In this document: piece after piece, positions 22,901 through 34,900 of the stretch
Numbering within the stretch: position 1 is the stretch's first letter
Layout: the number at the start of each line of letters is the position of its first letter
Source of the DNA: Astropecten irregularis
Taxonomy: Eukaryota; Echinodermata; Asteroidea; Paxillosida; Astropectinidae
Assembly: GCA_963971285.1 (NCBI GenBank)
Contig: OZ020248.1
Span: 3,906,001 to 3,970,000 of the forward strand
Reading direction: 5' to 3'
Length of the DNA stretch: 64,000 nucleotides
Notes under the pieces: generated by a model
Database searches by the model: none
Told to the model about the DNA's origin: nothing
Seen by the model: the letters and a program-made list of their open reading frames with translations, nothing else
Made by a program: the position numbers and the translations under genes

Positions 22901-25900
22901 AGAACCGATGAACGGAAAAGAATAGAAGAAAACAAAATTAGTAGAATGTTGAAAAAATAAAAATTTTCGGGTGAATAAACACAACGGACAGGAAATGGGG
23001 ATTTAAGCTACAGCGTAAAGGCATTTAGTAATAATACATGTTCAAATATAGCAAATGTACCCAAATGTGGGCAAAGTCTCAAAACGAATCAATCACATTT
23101 TGTTCAGTAAACACGTATTTGTCCCTGGTATTCATCACTGGTATTCATCACTGGTATTCATCACTGGTATTCATGCATTACACACTGTCCCTTCATTCAG
23201 TGAATCTCTGGCGAGCAAATAACACAGTTATGTCCCGAAATGAAAGAGCAAAATATCAACATTCTGAGCAAATATCAATACACTGAAGGAAATTGCTTCC
23301 ATCATAATGGGGGATTTTTTACTGTAATCTGTAAAGCACTCCTAATGGGTTTCTAAATCCTGCTATAAAGTACTATACACTCACCGATGAATTATACCCG
23401 CAATCCTTCAGTACTGTAGAAATAGCGCTCTCTATTACTGAGGTTCCCCCCTCCTGCGTAGAAGACAGAATTTTGATTTGGTTTAGTTTAGAATATAGAG
23501 GCATTTTGTTTCAACCTTTTCAAGAAAATACACTTTGTTTTAAAATTCTATCAGCCCGATCAGTGTAACACTTAAAGGTAGTATCATACTTTGGTTTTTG
23601 TCAAAGAAATACAGATTCATGGGCAAAAATACCAATACAGATACAGTAACAGTCAACTGTGAAAATTTCAGTCCCATACGGTGCCCACTTTTTGAGAAAA
23701 CAGTGAAAAACAGCCATAGTATTTCTGTCAAGTCTTTTCTCTTTTATTTTTGATCTTTTAAAAGATCAAAAAGATTTTTGGTCGTTGTTTCACTAATTTC
23801 TGGATAAATACACCATTTCAGGTGGTATTTTAACGGTAGGTTTCTACTAGCATCATCTTCATACCCTGAAAGTTATACGTAAATCTGTGAACATTTCTGT
23901 TTTGGTCTCTTACCAAAGTATGATACAACCTTTAAATCAACTTCTAAGATAACACAATTTTATGCAATAAAGGTAACATCATACTTTGGTAGCATACCAA
24001 AAACAGAAATCTTCACAGAATAATCTATAATTTGGTCATGGTAGAAACATACCGTTCACATTTTTCTGCCTGAATTGCGGCTTTTTTCCACAAAAGAGTA
24101 ATAAACCAAAGACTAAAACAGTTTTAATGTCAAGGAGATAAAATCTCATGTGGACAGATTTGAAAATACAATGAGTGTTTTTCACAATTGATGTTATGTA
24201 GTCCCCATTCAGTCCCTCACACTGAAACAAATATGAAGGCCTACATTATCTAGGATCAATTGCTGGAATTAATGCCTGGACAGATTTTGGTTGGGTTTTT
24301 TTGTCAAATTTATTCCAATTCTGTGTCTGGTGCATCAGCGTCATGTGAACATTAAATTAAAAGTGAACTGGAACGGGATTCGAACCAACAACCTCTAGAA
24401 TAATGTACCGGCACTCTTACCAACTGAGCTACAACCCTACATTGTATATAGGTTATTTACGTGACGTCATTGGCCGTCAAGCACAATGATTGCACACGCG
24501 AAACAATACGCTTCAGTGCACACACAACGTACAGTGTCCTACGGGTAACCATGGACAACATAGAAAAGCTTGATGGCCAATCACGTGATTTTATGATGTC
24601 GGTGAATAACCTCTTTACATGTATGTAGGTGGTGTCCCAAATAGTTAATTAACTTTGTTTGTTAGGCAGTCAGAACATTATAAAATCTCTCAGATTTCTT
24701 ACCCTGCCAACAGAAGTACAGCCAACATACTTCACTTTATGTACAGAACTGAAAATTAAACAAAAGAAGAATTACACTTTAATGAATACATAAAGAAGCA
24801 AAGAAAAAAGCTAATGTTCAACCTAGTGCAGCAAAGCTGTCAAGGCTCGCTGCAGCCTTGCATGTTAGTTTACCAACAAGTAATAAATTGCTGCAAACTG
24901 CTCATCAGCCAAAATAATGACCTGAATAAAGTGCTTGGAGTAAGCAACGTGTTAAAAACGTGTCAGGCCCTCCTAACTCCAAGCATACTAAATAAATGTT
25001 TAACATTTCACGTGTACGGCCCAACAGACAGACGGATGTCCATATTGCCTGACAGGATGGATGTATGGATTGTACTATTACATAGGCTCACTCAGCTTCG
25101 CAGCTCGCCCCAAAAGAGTAATAAACATCTGAAATTGATATAATTAGTGGTTTCTCTTAGGCTTGGGCCTTTGACAGTGGCAAGGTGATATTTCTTTCCA
25201 GCGGCGATTAACAATGGACTATAAATGGTCAATGGCCACACCTTAAAAGTGGACGCCAAACTGAAGACCAAAGCAATAAATGGTATGGACTTTGAAACAT
25301 TCAAGAGGTTGATGAAGGAAATACTTCAAAGAAGCAAAGAAAAAGTCATTGAAAAGTGAGCAGGATTCGAACCAGTGACCTCCGGCACTCTTACCAACTG
25401 AGCTATCCAGCCCTATGTTCATTTTGGCAGTCCGAAGCCATATTAACCAGTCAGCTGCCCTTGTGATCATTGGATAAAAAGAAAAACTTTTATGGAAACC
25501 GACCGACCTTCCGCTTAGCTTTGGCAAGACTTCCTTTTCCTCGTCTTTTGATGACTTCCGATGGAGGGTAGGATCTCGGTCGAGGGGCACCTTGAAACCT
25601 TCATACTCATCCCTCAAGACAGACAAGATGTCCTTCACATTGTAGAAGACCTTACCACTTCGTAGATGACACTGTTGGAGACAAAAAAATGCTTCACAGA
25701 GTTGACTTGAAAAGGGTTCACCATCGGCCACTTAGCAAACATTACGCAGCTCCATAACTAGTACTGCATATCTTAAAAAAGGCCTCTAATCATGAAGAAA
25801 ATAAGTTAAAGCTCATCACTGCCTCGGTTACTATGAAACTCATTATGAGTTATGAGTCACCATACAAAAAGAGTAAAAAACTGTTCGAAAAGAGATTTTA

Positions 25901-28900
25901 AATCATGCGCAGCTGGTAAAATATAACCAAAGTGTGATGTCTTCATAATATATGCAATGACCCGTGGACGAGTACATTTTGGTTGACACTCCAATTATGA
26001 ATGCAACCCTTGCCTCCATGCTTTTCTTGCTTGGAATGGCAACGCAGCACTAGCGCATTTTGGCCACTACGTACTCTGGCGTGTACGAACGTGTGGTACT
26101 AGACTGTAGTACATGGAGTGTCTACCAACAATGATGTCACAAGCCCTTGCTTCAAGATTAAGACGTGACCTCTGTTTTTGAGATTCGCCGATAAGAGGGG
26201 AGAACAGAAAATCGCGTTTTTTGTTGATTCCACATAATCTCCTTTTTAATCTAATTGTTGGGGTGTCAGTATTGCCAAATAAGAAGCATTATAAGAAGAA
26301 AAACACTAATCCACTCATTTTATTTGAGCACCACTTTAAGAAAGGAAGCTGATGAGATAACGAGGACAGCTTTGCACTGGACTCCAGAAGGAAGGAGAAG
26401 GCGTGGTCGGCCCAAGAACACCTGGCGACGGACCGTGGAAAGTGAAATGTCTAACCTCAACCAGACCTGGGGATCACTTCAGAGATTGGACATTCCTGAT
26501 TCATATTTTTGTGGAGAAGGGGCATGACCGGGAAGGGTTTCAGAAATAGACTTCTGAGGTGAATTTCTTTTTGTAGAAATTACAGAAAAATTCAAAAGAT
26601 GATCGATGAAATAGGATCTTTTCAGCACAGAATTTTCTGCTTTCATTTTATGCTTACAAGCATAGCCATGAAATTGGGCCCAGATGATTCACATTATTAA
26701 ATTGGATAATAATTTATCTAATTTATAGATAGATTTATAGCTCATACCTTTATGACTGATATATACACAGGCCATCCCTCGTGTTGCTTCAATAGTGCAG
26801 GGATCTGTTTGAAGAAAAAAAAAAGATTATTTAAACAGCAATTCACAGGGAGATAATTGTAGACGGTCTTTTTCAACACTGCGATATGTTGCTTTCTTCC
26901 TTGCACTAGCCAAGCCATTGGCATGATTCCAGGGGCCTTTTCAAAACCTCTGCTCCAGCTCCGGCTTCGTATCTGTCATCCATATGCAGAAAATATGGGT
27001 TGTGGTTTTTCATTGAAGCTGAAGGTTTTCTTTTTCAAACCAGAGAATCTACTTCCGAACTGCAGACAAAAGCCTCTATTTTGATACCTGTTATTTTAGA
27101 AAAGATTCACCAAATGGAGCCGGAGCCAGAGCCTGGGCTGGTTTGGAAAAGGTCACATTCCTCTATGCCACATCCGTCTCTACCACGCCCCCTCTCAACC
27201 ACACCCCTCTCTGTCACACGCCTCTCTGCCACACTCCTCTTGGCCACAACCCTCTCTACTCAGCCCCTCTCAACCTCTCTGCCACACGCCTCTGTCACAC
27301 CCCTCTCTGCCACACCCCTCTTGGCCACACCCCTCTCTACTCTGCCCCTCTCAGCCACACCCCTCTCAGCCACACTCCTCTCAGCCACACCCCTCTCAGC
27401 CACATCCCTTTCTGCCACACCCCTCTCAGCTACACCCCTCTATGCCCACAGCCCTCTCTACCATGCTCCTCTCAGCCACACCCTTCTCTGTCCCCTGATT
27501 CATGCCCTAGACATCACTTACCTTCCCTCCTTTGGAGCTGCCATACAGTGATTCTCCATACAGCTCATCAAGTATATCACCCGGCTCTATCCTGTCCTGT
27601 AAAGTACAGGGGCAGTGAAATACACAATTTTATGTTATTAAACTTCACGTCCAAGACTTTGTCCACAAGTTTGGCCCATGTCTCCCTAAACCACAAACTG
27701 GCCATACTGCTTGACAGACTGTAAACTTTCTTACAAATGGCAAACCAAAAAATGCTAGCCAATCAAAATGATCTTATACTGAACACAAACTAAGCATACG
27801 GTACACCAAACTTTACTCTACAAAAGGCTGTTTTATTTCAACTGGTTTTTGTCTTCTCTCCGATATGGCTCTTTAAATAACATGGCAGGGTCCACAGAAA
27901 TGATCCATTATAATGGCCGCCTATTACAGCGATTTAAACAACAATGTTTGGTATGTTTTGAACACTGTTTTGCCCAGTACAGCCAAATGTTGGAAATAAC
28001 GGCTTTACATGATTTGTATGACTTACTTTATGGGCGGCCACACTGTCAATTTTGACCTCGGCGACAACGACCCTCTGATTGAGATGCCTGATGACCACGC
28101 CCAGATCTTTACAGGGAACAAACTCGTACTGTCGGTAGACGGGCAAGGTCCACGTTTCATCTAGAAAACTTGCATTCTGTTAGGAAACCGACATGATGAG
28201 TGATGAGCCAAACAAAAGAATCATCAAATAAACGGACTAGCATCCTTTTGAGTGATTCCCCAGTAAAACCGTTTCTCAGGTTGCAGCATTGCTAAAGGTT
28301 GCACGTATCTTAAATGATCCTTGGGATATAGCGGTATGTGAGTGGTTTCATGGCTTCTGACTGCCAAACGAACAAAGATAATTGACTATTAGGGACACCA
28401 CCAACATAGGGCTGGGATGGCTCAGTTGGTAAAAGCACTGGTAAAGTAACAAGGGTGTTACAGGTTCGAGTCCTACTCCAGTCAATATTTCTCTGAGTAT
28501 GTTCAGCTTTCACTGAACAAACGATGAAAAATCAATAATTTGAGATATCATCTGATCTAAAAATGAGTCTGAAAAAAACAGCGTGGGGCATTCTACCAAG
28601 TTGGGGCAGGATTCGTGATGGTGTACCCGTTTGCATCAGTAAACTGGCACCTTTTATCATCCCTTTACTTGATGGTGCACATTCACTGTTCTTCAAATGA
28701 GAATGAAGTCAATCTACTCCTTGAACAGGGGGAAACACTCACATGCTATTGATATAATTAATGAGCCACCGCCGTTTCATATGAACATTGTCAAATCCTG
28801 CCCCTTAATAATCTTACCTTTATATTGAGGTCAAACTTGATTTCGGAGGCCCAAAATAAAAGTGAAGTCAGTGATTCTGGACAAAATAAAAACAGATATT

Positions 28901-31900
28901 AAAGGCAATTAAAATTGCTATCTCAAAATATAAAAACAAAACAAATTCATGTATGCAAATGCGTACACTATATTTCTTATAATTATCACAATTACATTTG
29001 TATGCATCATACAATATGGCCAAAAAACAACTTCTTAATGTTGAAAAAGGTACCAGCATATACACACAGTATATGTACAGTACCAGCAGATTACCAGTCC
29101 CATGCACCTGCCAGAGTTTATACAGGAAAACATTTTGGCTGGTAATCTTTGTTTGCTATAAAAGTCAAACTTGTTTGGTGCTTAGCAGTTCTGAGTATTT
29201 AATACCATGTAAATGCTAATTATACACAATTTTTATATAACATGATACAAGCAGTGCAGAATTTGTACTTAGTATAAAATAATATGACTATTTTGATCCA
29301 GTCTTCAGCTATAGCGTACTTTCATATTGCAACCAATACTTTCTTTGATATCTGTTTATAAAAAGCTGGTACAGTGTGTACATGTACTGTATATTCAAGG
29401 AAATTCCATCTGAAAACATGCAAAACGGTACCAGTGGAATGCACACAAAGTCCTATACAATAACAAACATTCATTTGTTGTTTTCTCATGAACAGATTTT
29501 GATGATATTTTCACAGGTTAGTTTTCTGAAACTTTATTTGCATTTTATTTTAAAACTACCGGTAGACTGATAGGAATGAAAGGTGTTCTCCAAATTAAAA
29601 GGCAACATGACCAAAACTTTTTGAAAAGGAAAGCAAATAAAAAATATCGCTCTGAAGATTCAACTCTGTTAAAGCCGAAGTAAGTTTTGCATTTTGAGAA
29701 TTTCCGACACTCACCTACAAGAAGTTCACTGCCAATAATGGACATCAAAGGGTCGTACCAGATCTTAGAAGAAAAACAAGATGGACAAATAACAAAAAAT
29801 TAGGGGTTAATAATTAAGGGTTAATGTTAGCTACGGTTTGTTTGTTTTTGTTGCCTTCGTAATGATTTCATCCCTTCATAACTGAATCTAATTAAGCTCC
29901 CAACTCCAAGTGCCACAAATATTAATAGCACACCAATTTGGGCTCATCGGTTACCAACCAAAAGACACAATTATTATTAAAGGTAGTATCATATTTGGTA
30001 AGAAACCAAAACAGAAATGCTCACAGATTTACGTATAACTTAAAGGGTATGATGATGGTGGTGGTAGAAACATACAGTTAAAATGTTTCCGCCAGAAATG
30101 GTGTATTTATCCAGAAATTAGTAAAACAACAACAGAAAATCTTTTTGATCTGTTAAAATTAAGATAAAAAATAAAAGAGAAAAGACTTAAAGGGTCTCTG
30201 CAATGCGAATATTATGGCCTGAACATGTGCCAATAAAAAAACTGCACATGGGGATTGTGATTTTACCCACTTCCTCACACTGATTCAGGGTTAAAAACAG
30301 GTTTTTCATTTTGTATGCTAATTAGCATTTCCATATTCATGAGTAAAACTGTGATGTCATCTGGGGAACTGACAGCAGTAACTCAATTGATTTGTGCACA
30401 AAAAGTTGCGGTTGTTTTATAGGTTTTCTGACAAAACTTTCCCCCTCAATGGTTTTTTTTGTGCTGAATATGTTCCTTCCACTTAACTGGTGGTGTAATT
30501 TTTTTGACAAACCATTTCTTGGGGTCATGTTTGCCTCTTCATTTGTTTATGTTTTTTCATTGAATTTTGGCTGTTGGTTCCCTACATGAGTATGCATGAA
30601 AATCCCCCATTTTGCAAAGCCGTTCAAAAGAAAACCAAATGCTGGTTTGAAACCAAAATAAGACTTGCCATTCATTATTTATCAGTATATTCTCTGTATG
30701 AAGACAATAAAATAACCTGACTAAAAAAAGCACTGCAGCCGCCCTTTAAGAGATACTGTGGCCGTTTTTCACTGTTTTCTCAAAAGGTGGGCACCGTATG
30801 GGACTGAAATTTTCACAGATGACTGCTACTGTATCTGTCTTGATATTTTTGCCCATGAATCTGTATTTCTTTGATAAAAACCAAAGTATGATATTACCTT
30901 TAAATACATTATGACATTTTGTCCCCAGCTCAGATTCTAATCTTGATAAAGGGGCCCACACCAATCGGACTAAACACTTTACACACTAAACAAGTACATA
31001 GTATTATATCCTACCTCCAGCATGTGTGGGTTCTTGAGAATTTGTTCCACAGCCACGCCCAGAATCCTCTTATGCAGACAGATACGGATCAGGAGACGGC
31101 CACGCCCCTGGTGGGATCTCACCTAGATTCAAACAGGAAATTGTAGGGAATTCTTGTTTTAAAGGTACTATCCCACTTGGGAAGGAAAACAATGTTCACA
31201 GATTTACCTGTAACTTACAGGGTATAAAGATGGACCGGACAGTACAAACATACCGTTAATTTTTTCCGCCTGAAATGCTGTATAAAAAAAACCCTGAGAT
31301 AAATAAATAATGAATAAAACTTTTTAGGCCTTGAATCGGCTAGCTAGTAGTTTAAAGGTTTATCATACTTTGGTAAGAAAACAAAACAGAAATGTTCACA
31401 GATTTACGTATAACTTGCATGGTATAAAGATGCACTTGGTGCAAACATACTGTAAGAACATTTCGGTCTTTTGTTTTACTCATTTTTGAATAAATACCCT
31501 GATACAGCATTTCAGGCAGAAACAATTTTACGATATGTTTGCACCAAGTGCATCTTTATACCATGCAAGTTATCGTAAAAATCTGTGAACATTTCTGTTT
31601 TGTTTTCTTACCAAAGTATGATAAACCTCTAAACTACTAGCCGATTCAAGGCATCAAAATTTTCATTCATTATTTATTTATCTCAGGTTTTGTTTTTATT
31701 TCTTACCATCTGAGCTGAAACGGACACGGTTTGAGATTTCATCTTGAATTTCAATATATACCTACCTTGTGTGAGGACTTGCACGCATCAATGGCCATAG
31801 ACAGCATGGGATGGAGTCTGTATGACAGAAGCACCAGAACGTCAAAAAACCAGGTTACTAAGTATATGACTAATGGCCAGGGCTCAAAATATCCACTAGA

Positions 31901-34900
31901 CCGTGGACCGAGTCTAGCGATTTCATTGTTGGTCCAGTATAAAGGGTGTACTGTACTAGTCCGGCTGTCTAGTCATTTTGTTTTCCTTGCACAATTTTAA
32001 AATGGTACCTAAATTGATGATTTTGTGGCTTTATTTCTTACTTTATCAACACAATTTATTGAATAAAACCCCACACCTTTTGAGGAATGTCATTTTCAAA
32101 GCTACTGTACCATCAATCTTTCTTGTAATTACATGTCGTTCGACTTCACTACAAAAACAATTATGTTCTTCCTGTCACACAGTGTTACAATGCATATAAT
32201 TACTGTTTTTCTCATGATATGCCACATGTCTAGTGAAAAAAATTCAGGTCTAGTAAAATGCTTCAGTTACTAGACCTGGGGCCGATTTCATAAAGCTCTG
32301 CGGCGCGGCACAACTCGATTTGCGACGCGTCCTAGCTAAAACGCGTCGCATCTATGCGGTGAGTCCATAAAGAAAGGATGCGTCTTAACTCTGCGACGCG
32401 TCGTGAGTTTTATGAAATAGGCCCCTGCTGTCCAGACCATGTTAACACACAAACAACGATGGCAGAAAATTAAACAAACAAACTGGAAGGATTCAAACAA
32501 ACTAAAATATAACACAACAAAAAAATTGTGTACAGGTATTTATATCACCGGACAGCCAAACGGACAGAAGTATAACCAACTGGACAAACAGACCAAATAA
32601 AAATACAAATTATTTCATAAAACACATAATACTTAATATTCATATGGTACCATAATAAATCCCTGCTTTAAAAAAAAAGACAAAAAAAATAAACAAAATA
32701 CCCCCCCCCCAAAAAAAAAAAAAAAAAAAATGAATTTGAAGACTAACATATGGCCAAGCAATTAATAAATATAGCTTTCGTACCTGGCTCATAAAGGTTA
32801 TGGCTCAGACGCAGGCAGCCATAGTGTTCGGATGAGTGATTATATACATGTGCAAGTAATTGCATTTAAAACAAAATAGGCTGTTTTGCAGTGATAACCA
32901 TTGCAGGTGTTTTCAACCTGGGGCCAACTAGCACAACAATTTGCTAAGCATGACATGTCTGTCTTAGTAAAAACAGGATAAACAACAAAATTCCTGTGTG
33001 TTGTGTATCACTTGCAATTGTTCTTTGGCTTTTGTTCACTGAGCATGAATATCAAATGGGATTTTCAATGGTGGTTTTTTTTTTATTGGGCAAGCTTATT
33101 TTGTGCTAAGCAATTTTTTGTGATAAGCAGCTCTATGAAATTGGCCCCAGGCTATTACGAGGCCTAACTGGAAAGGTCTGTGCCTTCATATGCTGTGTTT
33201 TTATTCAAAATCATGACACCACGCAGGTATGTACACATGGAAAACTTTATGTTGATTTTGGAAAGCATACACTATGCACAAATAATTAACCAAGTTATAT
33301 TCTACTGTGCATACATACATGACATATGTACATTATGTAAATAATGTGCAATAAATGAAGAATCACTTTCCATTTAAATTGCACCAAAAAAAATCAATAC
33401 AAGTAAAAAAAAAACTAACGCAAAATGCTCTTCAACCAAAATAATTACCTGAAATATATATAAAATGAGTAAGATTTGACATTTTGATCCCAACAGGATC
33501 TCATAATCCTGTCAATGACTGAAAGAGCCTTTAAAAAAAAGCTAGCCTTTGAGAAAGATCCTGCTACGATTGAAACATCTAACACTAACCCTCTGCACCT
33601 ACCAAACAAGACAAAGAGCCGTTTACCACACATTACCACAGTCTCCACAGGGGGATTGGATCATAAACCACCCATTACCACACTGTGGTATATTGTGGTA
33701 GTCAGGATACCGCACTTACCACAGGAAAAAAAAAACATGTAAACTGTGGTATAGAGGTTATTCATCGACGTCATAAAATCACGTGATTGGCAGTCAAGCT
33801 TTTCTATGTTGTCCATGGTTACGCGTAGGACACTGTACGTTGCATGACACTGCATGAGCACTTTGAAGTGTATTGTTTGGCGTGTGCAATCATTATGCTT
33901 GACGGCCAATGACGTCACGTGAATATCCTCTATATTTAAGTGGGTTAGGGTTAATCCTCACCAAAATGCCAGGTACTTTACATACAATGTACCATTTCAC
34001 TTCTAAATCTGAGTGCACGGTATATTAATCTTCACCCAATCACACTATAACTGAAACACAATATACCAGCATTTGTATTGGGCTCAATAGACTGTGACAT
34101 TTCCATATGTTCATGCATTTTGTTTTGTTTTCCCCACTCGTTTATCAAGTACATGCAATGTAAAACTACCAGTAAACATGAAAGAGACTGTATTTCCAGA
34201 TGTCCGATTGAGCTCAAATTTTCACAGGTTTAAAATATCATGTACAGTATATGTTTGACGGATCAGGCAAAGTATGAGTGCTGTTCTGTGACCTTTACTA
34301 ATCATGTATTATGAATGATCCTTGGCATATAGCAGTATGTGAGTGCTTTCCTGGCTTCTGACTGCCAAATGAACAAAAACGGATAATCGACTATTAGGCC
34401 GCACCTTTTTATTACTGTGATTCTCATATCTTTTTCACCTTGAGGGAGGGCCGGTCGGTCGAAAAAAAAAGAAGTTTGGTGGAGAAAAGACATCTGGCTG
34501 AATACCGGCACAAAAACACAAAGAAAACGATGAGAAATGTTCATTGATTTCACTGTAATCTCGTTTAAATTTTTTTTTTTTTTCTGTGATAGAAAGTATA
34601 AAAAAAGGTAGGCATATTGGCAAAATTTGTATCCAGAAATTCTGGAATAAAAAAAAAAAAATTCTTGAATTTACATTACCCCAGTATGTCATTCTGGACA
34701 GGGTAGGCAGCAAAAAAAAGTTCATTTTTTTCAGTCGGAGCCCAAAATATGGGTCGGTCGGAAATGAGAACCACAGTAATAAAAAGGGGCGCCCTTTGGG
34801 ACACCACCAACATAAATGGCTAAGTAGTGAGTCAGTTGGAAGAAAACAAGTATGATGTTCATTTCCAGAAGAAAAAAAACGCAGCCAAGAATGTATACCT

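Noticed and set aside
23125-23174. CRISPR-like short repeats
   Set aside because: Thirteen-base units follow each other without spacers in a eukaryotic intron; this is a minisatellite.
27000-27724. Long plus-strand open frames (183 and 193 codons)
   Set aside because: They are translations of a tandem minisatellite with a period divisible by three and contain only SATPL/CHTPL-type repeats; no splice context or domain.
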